A DNA stretch of 64,000 bases from Paenibacillus pasadenensis DSM 19293 (GTDB lineage: Bacteria > Bacillota > Bacilli > Paenibacillales > Paenibacillaceae), in assembly GCF_000422485.1 (NCBI RefSeq), contig NZ_KE383852.1:124001-188000 (forward strand), in the 5' to 3' direction. The position numbers were made by a program, and so were the translations under genes. This document shows, piece by piece, positions 15,238 through 25,743 of the stretch (position 1 is the stretch's first letter; each line of letters opens with the position of its first letter). Under the pieces are notes generated by a model. That model was not told where the DNA came from and ran no database searches. It saw only the letters and a program-made list of their open reading frames with translations.

Positions 15238-15952
15238 CGCTGCTTCACCCTTTCCGTAAATGACCGGATCCGTTCCGGCGACTTCTGTCCATCCTGTTCC
15301 ACTCCGCTCGAGACGTCAATTCCGTCCGGCGAGTAGCCGTCGATCAGCTCGCGCACATTGTCCGGATGCAGCCCGCCTGCCGCCAGCAGCGGCAAGCCGG
15401 CGGCGGCGGCGGCCTCCGCATAGCCGGGGATCATTTCCCAGTCGAACGTGCGGCCGGTGCCGCCACCTGCCGTATCGAGCAGCAGGCCGCGAACGCCCGC
15501 GTCCGCATAACGCGCGACTTCCGCGGCGGCCGCCTCCGGCCCGGCAGCGAGCCGTCCCGCGTGCAGCGCCTTCCAGACGGGAAGCCCGGCGGCCTCCGCG
15601 GCGGCGAGGCATGCCTCCGGGCTCTCCGAGCCGTGCAGCTGCACGAGGTCGAGTCCCGCCTCCTTCGCCGCCTCGGCCAGCTCCGACGCCGGCGCGTTCA
15701 CGAACACGCCGACAGCCAGCGGAGCGGGGCGTCCCGCTTCCTTCGCCGCGGCCTTCATCGCGGCGATGAGCCGCGCCGCCTCCGCCGCAGCGACCTGGCG
15801 CCGGCTCGGCGCGAACACGAAGCCGGCGTAGTCGACCGGAAGCTGCCCGAGCAGCCTGGCGGTCGCCTCGTCCCGGATGCCGCAAATCTTGAGCAGCGGA
15901 GCGGATGAGCCCTGGCCCGGAGCGGCGCCGCAATCGCGCCCTGCAGGAGCGC

Positions 15953-15956
<4 letters not shown>
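15234..15956 (-). CDS. trpF: Phosphoribosylanthranilate isomerase TrpF
   Basis: The 240-residue TIM barrel performs the Amadori rearrangement of phosphoribosylanthranilate. The catalytic Cys is in LKICGI near residue 24, QLHGSE near 108 and [10 protein letters not shown] near 155 are family motifs, and the Asp is in LLLDT. It has an extra 15-20 residues at the N-terminus ([15 protein letters not shown]). Start and stop overlap neighbours as ATGA on both sides. Confidence 0.95.
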
Positions 15957-16739
<783 letters not shown>

Positions 16740-16750
<11 letters not shown>

Positions 16751-17795
16751 GGGCCAGCTCTCCTGTCTTTTGGATCAATTGCTCCAGCTTGGCGCCGGCG
16801 GCGCCGCTGTCGATGGCATGGCGGGCGGCTTCCACGCCGCCGAGCAGCGTCACGGCCGCGCCGGCCGCATAGATGCAGGCTCCGGCGTTGAGCAGCACGA
16901 TGTCGCGGTAGGCGCCGCGCTCGGAGCCGTCGAAGATGCGGCGGATGATAGCGGCGTTGTCTTCCGCAGATCCTCCCTGGATCGCCGACAGCGGCTGCCG
17001 GGCGATGCCCAGCTCCTCCGGCGTCAGGTCGTACGTGCGCACCTGGCCGTCCTCCCCGAGCTCCGATACGGTCGTAGCGGCGCTGATGCTGATCTCGTCG
17101 AGGCCGTCATGGCTGGATACGACGAGCGCCCGCTTGAGGCCGAGCGTGCCGAGCACGCTCGCGACCGTCTCGGTGCGGGAGCGGTCGTACAGTCCGAGCA
17201 GCTGCCGGTCGGCGCCGGCAGGGTTTGCGAGCGGACCGAGCATGTTGAAGATCGTGCGCACGCCGAGCTCCCGGCGCGGAGCCGCCGCATGGCGGAGGGA
17301 CGGATGGTAGAGCTGCGCGAACAGGAAGCAGATGCCGATCTCCTGCAGGCACGCCGCCGCTTGGCGCTCATCGAGCGAGATCGCCACGCCGAGCGCTTCG
17401 AGCACGTCCGCGCTGCCGGCCTTGCCGCTCATCGCGCGGTTGCCGTGCTTGGCGACCCGCACGCCGGACGCGGCTGCGATGATGGACGACGCCGTCGAGA
17501 TGTTGAACTTGTGGATGCCCGAGCCTCCGGTGCCGCAAGTGTCGAGCAGCCCTTCCTGCGCCGTCTCCACGCGTCGCGAGAAGCCGCGCATCGTCTCGGC
17601 GAAGCCGGTGATCTCGTCGATCGTCTCGCCTTTCATCCGCAGCGCCGTCGCGACGCCGGCGATCTGCGCCGGCGTCGCCGCTCCGTCCATGATCAGGCGC
17701 ATCACGTCGCCCGCTTCCGCTCGGGTCAGATGTCCCCCTCCGATCAGCTTGTCGAGCGCCGTCTGCATCGTCGTCGTACGAACCGCCTCCATCAT
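16740..17795 (-). CDS. trpD: Anthranilate phosphoribosyltransferase TrpD
   Basis: The open frame runs further upstream, but GGAGG lies just before the ATG at 17795, which overlaps the trpE stop as ATGATG. This gives 351 residues with GTGGSG near 90, the KHGNRAMS segment near 115 and GPLANPA near 170. It transfers the phosphoribosyl group to anthranilate. No trpG glutamine amidotransferase gene lies in the operon, as in B. subtilis where it sits in the folate operon. Confidence 0.95.
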
Positions 17796-19366
17796 GCCCG
17801 CTCCTCCTTTCCTGCCGGTACGAAATAATCGCTGTTGATCGCCGCGGCTCTGGCCGGCTCGCCGCCGCGCCGCGGGAATGCGGCCTCGGCCGTGCGGATC
17901 GCCTTGAGCATGCCCTTGGCCTTGTTGACCGTCTCCTCGTATTCCTTTTCCGGAACGGAGTCCCACACGACGCCTGCGCCGGCCTGCACGTACGCCTTGC
18001 CGTTCTTGAAGATGATCGTGCGGATCGTGATGCAGGTATCCATGCTCCGTCCGCTGAAGCCGAAGTAGCCGATCGCTCCCGCGTAAGCCCCCCGCGCCTC
18101 CGTCTCGAGCTCGGCGATGATCTCCATCGCCCGCAGCTTCGGCGCGCCCGATACGGTTCCGGCCGGCAGGCAGCTGATGAAGGCGTCGAAGAAATCCTTG
18201 TCCTCGCGCATCGTGCCCGTCACGTTGGAGACGATGTGCATGACATGGGAATAGCGCTCGATCTCCATGAACGAATCGCAGCGCACGCTTCCGAATTCGG
18301 CCACCCGGCCGATGTCGTTGCGTCCGAGATCGACGAGCATCAGATGCTCGGCGCGCTCCTTTTCGTCCGCGAGCAGGTCGGCCTCGAGCTCGCGGTCCTC
18401 CTCCTCGGTGCGGCCGCGCGGCCTCGTGCCGGCGATCGGCCTCGTCTCGACCTTGCCGTCGGACACTTTGACGAGAGCCTCGGGCGACGTGCCGACGATG
18501 ACCTCGTCGTCCATTTTCAAATAATACATGTACGGCGAAGGGTTGAGCGTCCTCAGGATCCGGTACACATGGAGCGGATCGACGTCGGTCTCGATATGGA
18601 ACCGCTGGGACAGCACGACCTGGAAGATGTCGCCCGCGCGGATATAGTCCTTGGCTGCGTCGACGTTGGCGATGAACTGCTCCTTGGACAGGTTGGAGCG
18701 GATGTCCCCGAGATCCGGATCGTCGGGCAGCGGGCCCGCCGTCGCCAGCGGCGGCACCGGCTGGCGCAGCTTCTCGAGCGTGCGCTCGATCCGCTCGACC
18801 GTCGCCTCGTACGCCTGCTCGATCTCCCGGTCGGTCGCGGCGTCCGGCACATGCACGTTGCCGATGACGCCGATCTGCTGCTTGAAGTGGTCGAATACGA
18901 TCATCGAGTCGCAGAACATGAACTGCAGGTCGTTCATCTGCAGGTCGTCATGGCGATGCTTCGGCAGGTTCTCGTAGTAGTGCAGCAGATCGTAGCCGAA
19001 AAAGCCGACGGCGCCGCCGCTGAAGGACGGGATGCCGGGAAGCTCCGGGCTGCGGTACGCCCGCAGATGGGCTTTCAGCAGCTCCAGCGGACGGCTCTCA
19101 TCCAGCTCGATCCGCTCCCCGCGCTTCTCCAGCACCATCCGGCCGTTCTTGCCGTAGAGCATCATGAACGGGTCCATGCCGATGAAGGAGTGGCGGGCCC
19201 ATTTCGCTCCGCCCTCGACGCTCTCCAGCAGGAAAGCTCTTTTCTCGCGGGCGAAATGCTGGAACAGCCGGATCGGCGTCTCGGTGTCCGCCAGCAGGTA
19301 GCGCGCGATCGGGATCAGATTGTACCGTCCCGCGAGGCGGAGCACGGACTGCAGCTCTCGATTCAT
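17792..19366 (-). CDS. trpE: Anthranilate synthase component I TrpE
   Basis: TrpE converts chorismate to anthranilate with ammonia from the separately encoded glutamine subunit. The tryptophan feedback site LLES is near residue 48, and the catalytic half carries PSPYMYYL, GTSPE and GTVSGAPK as in chorismate-binding enzymes. AAGGAG is nine bases before the ATG at 19366 and only three before an in-frame ATG at 19372, so 19366 (524 residues) is preferred. First gene of the operon; the leader carries the TRAP attenuator. Confidence 0.95.
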   Translation of the reverse strand: MNRELQSVLRLAGRYNLIPIARYLLADTETPIRLFQHFAREKRAFLLESVEGGAKWARHSFIGMDPFMMLYGKNGRMVLEKRGERIELDESRPLELLKAHLRAYRSPELPGIPSFSGGAVGFFGYDLLHYYENLPKHRHDDLQMNDLQFMFCDSMIVFDHFKQQIGVIGNVHVPDAATDREIEQAYEATVERIERTLEKLRQPVPPLATAGPLPDDPDLGDIRSNLSKEQFIANVDAAKDYIRAGDIFQVVLSQRFHIETDVDPLHVYRILRTLNPSPYMYYLKMDDEVIVGTSPEALVKVSDGKVETRPIAGTRPRGRTEEEDRELEADLLADEKERAEHLMLVDLGRNDIGRVAEFGSVRCDSFMEIERYSHVMHIVSNVTGTMREDKDFFDAFISCLPAGTVSGAPKLRAMEIIAELETEARGAYAGAIGYFGFSGRSMDTCITIRTIIFKNGKAYVQAGAGVVWDSVPEKEYEETVNKAKGMLKAIRTAEAAFPRRGGEPARAAAINSDYFVPAGKEERA

Positions 19367-19408
19367 CTTCATCGTCTCCTTGGCATCAGATGGAAAAGGA
19401 CTTCATGC

Positions 19409-19435
19409 AAAAAGCTCCCGCCATAGGCGGGAGCT
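19409..19435 (-). terminator. Attenuator terminator of the trp operon
   Basis: AGCTCCCGCC pairs perfectly with GGCGGGAGCT around a 3-base loop (plus 19413-19422 and 19426-19435), followed by UUUUU. It lies about 40 bases before trpE. Its 5' arm can instead pair with GGCGGGGAGC inside the TRAP site (plus 19593-19603) with one bulge, which is the antiterminator. Confidence 0.88.
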
Positions 19436-19550
19436 GGATAAGAGCGATGAAAAGAATAGGCTCGAAGAGCAGCCGCTGCATGCCATGCAAGCAATCCCTC
19501 CGTCAACGCCGCAAAGGCGATGCGAAGCAGGATCGTCTGCGCGACGCAGG

Positions 19551-19618
19551 CTCCTCCATCTCAGCTAAGCTCATCTCGACTCGTCTCTCTCAGGCTCCCC
19601 GCCACTCCAAGCCCTCTA
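19551..19618 (-). promoter_or_regulatory. TRAP-binding site: GAG/UAG triplet array in the trp leader
   Basis: On the minus strand about twelve GAG or UAG triplets occur in 68 bases; plus-strand complements start at 19551, 19554, 19560, 19565, 19570, 19575, 19580, 19585, 19589, 19595, 19605 and 19614/19616. Six in a row are exactly five bases apart, the spacing that matches the 11-subunit TRAP ring. The array covers the antiterminator strand, so bound TRAP would let the terminator at 19409-19435 form. The bases 19436-19550 hold no gene that I can see. Confidence 0.9.
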
Positions 19619-19685
19619 ACCGCCGGACATGATCGGGGACTGCCTGCTCCGCCCTCTACAGGCGATCGCGAAAATCATTATCCCC

Positions 19686-19714
19686 ACTATACAGGGGACC
19701 TACCGAGCCGTCAA
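19686..19714 (-). promoter_or_regulatory. Promoter of the trp operon
   Basis: TTGACG (19709-19714) and TATAGT (19686-19691) are 17 bases apart on the minus strand. The -35 overlaps the aroH stop codon. The transcript starts near 19680, giving a leader of about 310 bases with the TRAP site and attenuator. Upstream readthrough from aroCBH would also enter the attenuator. Confidence 0.75.
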
Positions 19715-20085
19715 CCCTTGGCGCCGCTCAGATCCGGACGGAGCACGCCGGCGCCGCGCAGGTAGACATGCTTGATTTCTTTTTGCGTCAGCTCCGTGTT
19801 GACGGTGACCATCAGCCGGATGCAGCGCTCCAGGCTGCCCTTGACCGGCACCTCGACGGCGCACATGAGCGGCACGAGGTCCCAGCCCTCGAGGCCGCGG
19901 ATCGCCCGAGCCGGAAACGCCGCGTCCAGATCCGTCGTCACCGTGATGAGCACGCTGCAGATTTCTTCCGGGTCGACCCGGTTCTCCGCGACGATCGCCT
20001 GCAGCATCTCCGATGTCGCCTCCAGGATGTCCTGCTCCTCGTTGCGGTCTACCGTGATGGCGCCGCGAATTCCCCTCACGCTCAT
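19711..20085 (-). CDS. aroH: Chorismate mutase, AroH type
   Basis: The ATG at 20085 overlaps the aroB stop as ATGA and gives a 124-residue protein starting MSVRGIRGAITV, like the B. subtilis monofunctional trimeric enzyme that turns chorismate into prephenate. The active-site Arg-7 equivalent (RGIRGA), E-E-Q-D-I, and a Cys/Arg pair (C-A-V-E-V, R-C-I-R) are visible. It supplies TyrA further down the same strand. Confidence 0.95.
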   Translation of the reverse strand: MSVRGIRGAITVDRNEEQDILEATSEMLQAIVAENRVDPEEICSVLITVTTDLDAAFPARAIRGLEGWDLVPLMCAVEVPVKGSLERCIRLMVTVNTELTQKEIKHVYLRGAGVLRPDLSGAKG

Positions 20086-21185
20086 GGCCAGCTTGCCTCC
20101 CGTTTCAGCCGCTCGACGATGTCCCGGACCCACTGCTCGCGGATGTCGCTGCGAATCTCGACTTCTCCGATCGCGGTCGGCACGACGAACACCATTTTGC
20201 CTTCGCCGAATTTCTTGTCATGCATCATCGCTTCCATGATCCGGTCCGTATCGAAATGCTCCGGCAGCGAGACGGGCAGACCGGCCTTGCCGAGCGCCTC
20301 GCGGGTACGGAGATACACCTCTTGCGGCGCGCCGAGCTGCACGCCGAGCAGCGCCGAGCCGATCATGCCGATCGATATCGCTTCTCCGTGAAGAAGCTCT
20401 CCGTAGCCGGCCACCGCCTCGAGCGCATGGCCGATCGTATGGCCGAGATTGAGGATCGCGCGCAGGTCCTGCTCCGTCTCGTCCGCCGACACGACGGCCG
20501 CCTTGACCTCGCAGCCTTTGAACAGCGCGTAGCCGAGCGCTTCCGGATCGAGCGCGAGCAGCCGATCGGCGTGCCGGACGCACCAGTCGACAAAAGCGGC
20601 GTCGCGAATGAGGCCGTGCTTGACGACCTCCGCCAGCCCCGCGCTCACCTCGCGCCGCGGCAGCGTCTTCAGCGTGTCGAGATCGTACAGCACGAGCGCC
20701 GGCTGGTGGAACGCGCCGATGATGTTTTTGGCCATCGGATGGTTCACCGCCACCTTGCCGCCGACGCTGCTGTCATGGGCAAGGATCGTCGTCGGCATCT
20801 GCACGAACCGGATGCCGCGCATGTAGGATGCGGCCGCATAACCGGCCAGGTCGCCGACGACGCCGCCGCCGAGCGCGACGATCGCGGACTTGCGGTCAAG
20901 CCCTTCCTCGAGCGCCCTCGTCATGATCTCCTCGAAGCGGGCGAGCGACTTGGACGACTCGCCGGCCGGCACGACGCAGGAAGCGGCGCGGAAGCCGGCC
21001 GACCGCAGCTGCTCCAGCAGCGGCTCCAAATACAGGGGAGCGACCGAATCGTCGCTGACGACGAGCAGCGGAGACTTGACGCTCAGGCCGGCTTCAAGCA
21101 GCTCCTGCCCCGCCTGGCCGAGCAGGCCCTCCCCGATCCGGATCGGATAGGACCGCTCGCCGAGATCCACTCTGAGCTCGCGCAT
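20082..21185 (-). CDS. aroB: 3-dehydroquinate synthase AroB
   Basis: The open frame extends further upstream over aroC, but the ATG at 21185, one base after the aroC stop, gives 367 residues starting MRELRVDLGERSYPIRIG. The NAD-binding GGGVVGDLAGYAA, the VNHPMAKN segment and the Zn ligands in LNLGHTIGHALE are present. It makes the first cyclic intermediate of the shikimate pathway. Member of aroC-aroB-aroH. Confidence 0.97.
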   Translation of the reverse strand: MRELRVDLGERSYPIRIGEGLLGQAGQELLEAGLSVKSPLLVVSDDSVAPLYLEPLLEQLRSAGFRAASCVVPAGESSKSLARFEEIMTRALEEGLDRKSAIVALGGGVVGDLAGYAAASYMRGIRFVQMPTTILAHDSSVGGKVAVNHPMAKNIIGAFHQPALVLYDLDTLKTLPRREVSAGLAEVVKHGLIRDAAFVDWCVRHADRLLALDPEALGYALFKGCEVKAAVVSADETEQDLRAILNLGHTIGHALEAVAGYGELLHGEAISIGMIGSALLGVQLGAPQEVYLRTREALGKAGLPVSLPEHFDTDRIMEAMMHDKKFGEGKMVFVVPTAIGEVEIRSDIREQWVRDIVERLKREASWP

Positions 21186-21186
21186 G

Positions 21187-22356
21187 TCAGTAGCCTCTGA
21201 CTTGCTCGAGGTAGCCGTCGTAGTTGCGGCGGATCTCCTCCATCGAGTCCCCGCCGAACTTCTCCAGGAACGCCTTCGCCACTTCCCAGGCGACGACATG
21301 CTCCATCACGACGCTGGCCGCCGGAACGGCGCAGCTGTCGGAGCGCTCGACCTGCGCCGTGAACGGCTCGCGCGTGTCGATGTCGACGCTCGCAAGCGGC
21401 TTGTACAGCGTCGGAATCGGCTTCATGACGCCGCGCACGACGATCGGCTCGCCGGTCGTCATCCCGCCTTCGAAGCCGCCGGCGTTGTTGGAGGCGCGGT
21501 GGTAGCCCCGCTCCTCGCTGTATAAGATCGGATCATGCACCTGGGAGCCGCGCAGGATGCCCGCCTCGAAGCCGATGCCGATCTCGCAGCCCTTGAAGGC
21601 GTTGATGCTGACGACGGCTCCGGCGATGCGGGAATCGAGCTTGCGGTCCCACTGCACATGGGAGCCCAGGCCGACCGGAACGCCTTCGACGACGCATTCG
21701 ACGATGCCGCCGATGGAGTCTCCGTCCGCCTTGATCTGGTCGATGTACGCCTCCATCCTGGCTTCGGTCTCTTTGTCCACGACGCGGACCGAGGACTCCT
21801 CGGTCAGACGCGCGAGCTCGTCGGCCGGCAGCTGGTTGGGCGGAGCCTCGATGTCTCCGATGCGGATGACCTGGCCGGCGACCTTGATGCCGAAGGCGGC
21901 CAGCAGCTGCCGGGCCATCGCGCCTACGGCGACGCGCGCCGCCGTCTCGCGGGCGCTGGAGCGCTCCAGCACGTTGCGCAGATCCTTGAGGTCGTACTTG
22001 AGCCCGCCGTTGAGGTCGGCGTGGCCGGGCCGAGGACGATGCACGCGCCGCTTGGCCTCGTCTCCGCCCTCGATCGGCTCGATGTTCATGACCGAGGTCC
22101 AATGCTTCCAGTCGTTGTTGGCGACCACGATCGCGACCGGAGCCCCGGTCGTCCGCCCGTGGCGCACGCCGCCGACGATCTGCGCCGTATCCTTCTCGAT
22201 CTGCATGCGGCGTCCGCGGCCATAGCCCTTCTGGCGGCGATGCAGCTGGAAGTTCAGCTCCTCGAAGTCAAGCTGCAGGTTGCTCGGAAGCCCCTCGATA
22301 AGGGCCGTCAGCTGGGGGCCGTGCGTCTCTCCCGCTGTCAAATAACGTAAACTCAT
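21187..22356 (-). CDS. aroC: Chorismate synthase AroC
   Basis: The 389-residue enzyme makes chorismate from EPSP using reduced FMN. Family signatures are GETHGP near residue 8, RPGHADLNG near 110, [11 protein letters not shown] near 130 and [13 protein letters not shown] near 290. It opens the aroC-aroB-aroH unit. A promoter lies at 22543-22572, leaving a leader of about 180 bases with a stable hairpin. Its product is the branch point for TrpE, AroH and MqnA of this window. Confidence 0.97.
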   Translation of the reverse strand: MSLRYLTAGETHGPQLTALIEGLPSNLQLDFEELNFQLHRRQKGYGRGRRMQIEKDTAQIVGGVRHGRTTGAPVAIVVANNDWKHWTSVMNIEPIEGGDEAKRRVHRPRPGHADLNGGLKYDLKDLRNVLERSSARETAARVAVGAMARQLLAAFGIKVAGQVIRIGDIEAPPNQLPADELARLTEESSVRVVDKETEARMEAYIDQIKADGDSIGGIVECVVEGVPVGLGSHVQWDRKLDSRIAGAVVSINAFKGCEIGIGFEAGILRGSQVHDPILYSEERGYHRASNNAGGFEGGMTTGEPIVVRGVMKPIPTLYKPLASVDIDTREPFTAQVERSDSCAVPAASVVMEHVVAWEVAKAFLEKFGGDSMEEIRRNYDGYLEQVRGY

Positions 22357-22464
22357 GCCAGATCTTCCCCCTCGTATTCAGGCCCGGTTTATCCGATCGC
22401 TTTACCACAGCGACGCTTTTAAGAACTCAAGCGCCATGCTGCGGAAAGGAGGACCGGCACCGCT

Positions 22465-22490
22465 CCGGCGGGGGATGCATCCCTCGCCGG
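22465..22490 (-). promoter_or_regulatory. Hairpin in the aroC leader
   Basis: CCGGCG-N-GGGA-TGCA-TCCC-N-CGCCGG forms a hairpin with one mismatch (A-C in the minus-strand RNA) about 110 bases before aroC. There is no U run after it and no T-box or triplet array, so its role is open. Confidence 0.5.
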
Positions 22491-22542
22491 TCGGCGCCCG
22501 GCCCTGCTCGGCTCAAGGCCGTCCGTCCCGGTTTCTTTGCCC

Positions 22543-22572
22543 ATTATAGTATATGGCGCGTCCGTTTGACAA
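22543..22572 (-). promoter_or_regulatory. Promoter of aroC-aroB-aroH
   Basis: TTGTCA (22567-22572) and TATAAT (22543-22548) are 18 bases apart on the minus strand. The -35 overlaps the U run of the cheR terminator. Confidence 0.7.
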
Positions 22573-22608
22573 GAAAGCAAGCCCGGCCGTTGGACGGGCC
22601 GGGCTTGC
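22571..22608 (-). terminator. Terminator after cheR
   Basis: A 12-base-pair GC-rich stem (22577-22588 with 22597-22608) with an 8-base loop, followed by TTTCTT on the minus strand. It separates cheR from the aroC promoter. Confidence 0.85.
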
Positions 22609-22614
22609 GGGCGC

Positions 22615-23436
22615 TCAGGCTTTGCGCCGGTAGAAGAACGTTTCCGCCGACTCCAGCCCGTAGTCGCCCGGAGAGAAGATCTGCTCCGTGCTGCCGACGA
22701 ACAGGATGCCGCCCGGACGAAGCGCTTCGGCGAACTTGCGGTAGAGGAGCGTCTTGGCCTCCTCGGTGAAATAAATCATGACGTTGCGGCAGATGATGAG
22801 ATCATAAGGCCCGTCGAAGCGGTCGTCCAGCAGGTTGTGCTGGCGGAAGCGGATGATGCGGCGCAGCTCCGGACGCACCGCGAAGCCGCCGGGAATCGCC
22901 TTGAAATGCTTGTCCAGCAGCGGCTTCGGCACGTCCTTGACGGAACGGGAGTGGTACTCGCCCGCCTCCGCCTTGGCGAGCACGCCCCGATCGAGATCGG
23001 TCGCCGTGATCTCGGAGCGGGCGGAGGCGCCGAGCTCCTCCAGCAGGATCGAGAGCGTATAGGGCTCCTCCCCGGTCGAGCAGGCGGCGCTCCAGCAGCG
23101 CAGGCGCGGGTTGTCCTGCAGCAGCTCCGGCAGGAAGCGGCTGCCCAGCACTTCCCAGCGGCCCGGGTTGCGCCAGAATTCGGAGACGTTGATCGTCATC
23201 CGGTCGAGGAATTCGTCCATCAGCTCGGGCGAGCGGCTGAGCGCCTGCCAGTAGGCGTCGAAGGTGGAGAAGCCGTGGCGGAGGCGCAGCGTCGTCAGCC
23301 TGCGCTTCATCTGGTTCTCCTTGTATTGCGACAGGTCGATGCGGGTATGGGCGCGGATCTGCTCGACGAAGCGGAGGAAATCGGGATCCGCCCCCGCCGC
23401 AGCGGGATCAGATCCAGCGGGCGATAGTCCGGTCAT
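22615..23436 (-). CDS. cheR: Chemotaxis protein methyltransferase CheR
   Basis: The 273-residue enzyme methylates glutamates on chemoreceptors with S-adenosylmethionine. The N-terminal helical domain has [15 protein letters not shown], and the SAM site shows [15 protein letters not shown] near residue 112 and ICRNVMIYF near 210. The ATG overlaps the ndk end by 29 bases and has GGAGGAG ten bases upstream. cheR lies between ndk and aroC in B. subtilis too. Confidence 0.95.
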   Translation of the reverse strand: MTGLSPAGSDPAAAGADPDFLRFVEQIRAHTRIDLSQYKENQMKRRLTTLRLRHGFSTFDAYWQALSRSPELMDEFLDRMTINVSEFWRNPGRWEVLGSRFLPELLQDNPRLRCWSAACSTGEEPYTLSILLEELGASARSEITATDLDRGVLAKAEAGEYHSRSVKDVPKPLLDKHFKAIPGGFAVRPELRRIIRFRQHNLLDDRFDGPYDLIICRNVMIYFTEEAKTLLYRKFAEALRPGGILFVGSTEQIFSPGDYGLESAETFFYRRKA

Positions 23437-23851
23437 AGCTTACGATCTCCTCCGGTGCGAACCAAAGTGCGATCTCCCTCTCGGCATTTTCGGCGGAATC
23501 GGAACCGTGCACGAGGTTGAGGTTCGTATGTATGGCAAAGTCCGAGCGGATCGTGCCGGGCGCCGCCTCGACGGCGTCGGTCTTGCCGATCATCGCGCGC
23601 GTCAGGGCGATCGCGTTGTCCGCTTCCCACACCATCGCGAATACGGGACCCGCGGTGATGAACACGATCAGCTTGTCGTAAAAAGGCTTTCCCTTATGCT
23701 CGCCGTAGTGGGTTTCCGCGAGCTCCTGGCTCACCATCATGAATTTCGCGGCCGCGAGCTGCAGCCCTTTTTTTTCGAAGCGGGACATGATCTCGCCGAT
23801 CAGCCCTCTCTGCACGCCATCCGGCTTGACCATGATCAGCGTTCTTTCCAT
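23408..23851 (-). CDS. ndk: Nucleoside-diphosphate kinase
   Basis: The 147-residue protein starts [19 protein letters not shown] and has the catalytic His in NLVHGSDS near residue 115, so it balances NTP pools by phosphohistidine transfer. Most family members have N-V/F-V/I-H-G-S-D, so Leu here is a mild change. It lies between hepT and cheR as in B. subtilis. Confidence 0.96.
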   Translation of the reverse strand: MERTLIMVKPDGVQRGLIGEIMSRFEKKGLQLAAAKFMMVSQELAETHYGEHKGKPFYDKLIVFITAGPVFAMVWEADNAIALTRAMIGKTDAVEAAPGTIRSDFAIHTNLNLVHGSDSAENAEREIALWFAPEEIVSYDRTIARWI

Positions 23852-23909
23852 GCGCTTCCCTCCTGGATCGATGCGGCTGCCGACCTTCCTTGCCGCGGGC
23901 GGCGAGGCG

Positions 23910-24884
23910 TCAATAGCTGCGTTTGTTGATGAAATGGGCGATGTCGATCAAATTCTTCTTCGCCGGAAGATCCGGAAGTCCTGCCAGCGCGGACAAAGCT
24001 TTTGCCGTAAATGTCTCCGCCATCCGCTCCGCCGTCGCGACGCCGCGGCTGCCGCGGATGAGCTGGATCGCCGCATGCGTGTCGGCGCGCCCGTCGCTTT
24101 CGCGGATCGACCGGATCTCCTGCAGCAGCGGCGTCCTGCGCTCCTCCTCCTGGAGGGCCAGCAGCACCGGCAGCGTGATGTTCCCTTGGCGGATGTCCGA
24201 GCCCGGCGGCTTGCCGATCTGCTTCTCGGTGCCGAGCAGGTCGAGCAGGTCGTCGCGGATCTGGAACGCCATGCCGGTGTTGTAGCCGAACCGGTAGAGC
24301 AGGCTGCTCGTCCTGCGGTCCGCACCCGCCGCGACCGCGCCCATCTCGCAGCTGATGGCGATGAGCAGGGCGGTCTTGCGGCGGATCCGCCTCAGATAGT
24401 TGCGCACCGACTGCTCCGTATGGAAGAAGTCGCGCACCTGCTCCATCTCGCCGATGCACATCTGCACCATCGCCCGCGCCAGAATGCGATGCAGCTCCGG
24501 CTCGCGGGCCTGCGTCATCAACCCGAGAGCCTTGGCGTAGATGAAGTCTCCGGTGTACATGGCGATGCGGTTGTCCCACTTCGCGCCGACCGTCGGCTGG
24601 CCTCTCCGGGTGCGGGCGTTGTCGATGACGTCGTCATGGACGAGGCTCGCGCTGTGGATCAGCTCCAGCGAGACGGCCACGCGCTGCAGCTCCTCCAGCC
24701 GGTATTCGCCGAAGCGTCCGGCGAGCAGGACGAATACCGGGCGGATGCGCTTGCCGCCCGCCTGCAGCAGATGCAGGGACGACTCGCCGAGCAGGCTGTC
24801 GTCGTCGGCCACGGCCGCTTCGAGCTGGCGCTCGATGCCGCTCAGCTCGCCTTTCATTTTGGCATACAGGTCTAGCAGTTTCAT
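23910..24884 (-). CDS. hepT: Heptaprenyl diphosphate synthase component II HepT
   Basis: The 324-residue catalytic subunit of trans-prenyl transferase has both Asp-rich motifs: [15 protein letters not shown] near residue 85 and QIRDDLLD near 215, plus GGKRIRP near 46. With HepS it makes the C35 side chain of menaquinone-7. Unlike in B. subtilis, three genes (ubiA-like, ubiX, mqnA) lie between menG and hepT. Confidence 0.95.
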   Translation of the reverse strand: MKLLDLYAKMKGELSGIERQLEAAVADDDSLLGESSLHLLQAGGKRIRPVFVLLAGRFGEYRLEELQRVAVSLELIHSASLVHDDVIDNARTRRGQPTVGAKWDNRIAMYTGDFIYAKALGLMTQAREPELHRILARAMVQMCIGEMEQVRDFFHTEQSVRNYLRRIRRKTALLIAISCEMGAVAAGADRRTSSLLYRFGYNTGMAFQIRDDLLDLLGTEKQIGKPPGSDIRQGNITLPVLLALQEEERRTPLLQEIRSIRESDGRADTHAAIQLIRGSRGVATAERMAETFTAKALSALAGLPDLPAKKNLIDIAHFINKRSY

Positions 24885-24888
24885 TCGT

Positions 24889-25743
24889 TCACCTGCCTGT
24901 CGATAATTGCGGATCGATGAATGCGAGCGACGCCGGCTCGCCGATAAGTCCGAGCTGATGCGCGTAGCGGTAATACAGCTCCAGGCCCTCGCGCAGCTCC
25001 GGACCGAAGTCGTAGCGGATCGCGCTGAAGTATTCCCGCCAATAGGCGGGGGAGCCGCCGATCAGCGCGGCCGCCCGCTGGACGAGCGGCTCGGGATCAG
25101 CGACGCTCCGGCGACGGCTGTCGAGCAGGTCGCGATGCAGATGGAGCACTTCGTCCGGACGGGAGGCGAGCGCGTCCCGCCGGGCAGCTACGACGGCATA
25201 GGTCATGCCGAGGCCCGTCCACTCATGCCACTCCTGGCCGAGGTCCATGACCTCCAGCCCATGATCGGTCCAGCTGGCGCGGATGGCGCTGTCTCCGATG
25301 AGCAGCGCCGCGTCGTTTTCCTCGAGCATCGCTTCAAGATCCGGCTGCATGACCGTGTACTCGGGATTGCCGTCGTACCGGAGCGCGAGGATGATCTTGA
25401 GCAGGTTGATCGTCGTCGCCGACGTGTCGGTCAGCGCGATCCTCCCTCTCAGCGCTTCGCGCAGCGGCTTTTTGAGGAACAGCAGGAGCGAGCGCACGCG
25501 CCCTACCGTCCCGACGGACAGCCCCGGCAGCAGCGCGTAGCTTTGCGGATCCATGCCGTAAATAAACGAGGAGACGGCCGAGACGGCGAGCTTCCCCTCC
25601 TGCAGCATGCGGTTCAGTCCCGACGGAACGCGGCGCACGATGCGGTAGTCCTCGGTCTCGTCGGGCACGTAATGGAACAGTGGCCAAGTATTCGTGTAGT
25701 CGATTCTGCCGACATCGATCGGTCTGCTGTCAGGCACGCCCAT
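24889..25743 (-). CDS. mqnA: Chorismate dehydratase MqnA (futalosine route of menaquinone synthesis)
   Basis: About 284 residues of the MqnA/MqnD fold: the start DVGRIDYTNTWPLFHY, then VPSGLNRMLQEGKLAVSAVSS and GTVGRVRSLLLF. MqnA removes water from chorismate to give 3-[(1-carboxyvinyl)oxy]benzoate. The start is uncertain: GGGGAG sits three bases before the ATG at 25743 and nine before a GTG at 25737. It overlaps the ubiX end and is four bases from hepT, so all are in the hepS operon. Confidence 0.9.
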   Translation of the reverse strand: MGVPDSRPIDVGRIDYTNTWPLFHYVPDETEDYRIVRRVPSGLNRMLQEGKLAVSAVSSFIYGMDPQSYALLPGLSVGTVGRVRSLLLFLKKPLREALRGRIALTDTSATTINLLKIILALRYDGNPEYTVMQPDLEAMLEENDAALLIGDSAIRASWTDHGLEVMDLGQEWHEWTGLGMTYAVVAARRDALASRPDEVLHLHRDLLDSRRRSVADPEPLVQRAAALIGGSPAYWREYFSAIRYDFGPELREGLELYYRYAHQLGLIGEPASLAFIDPQLSTGR

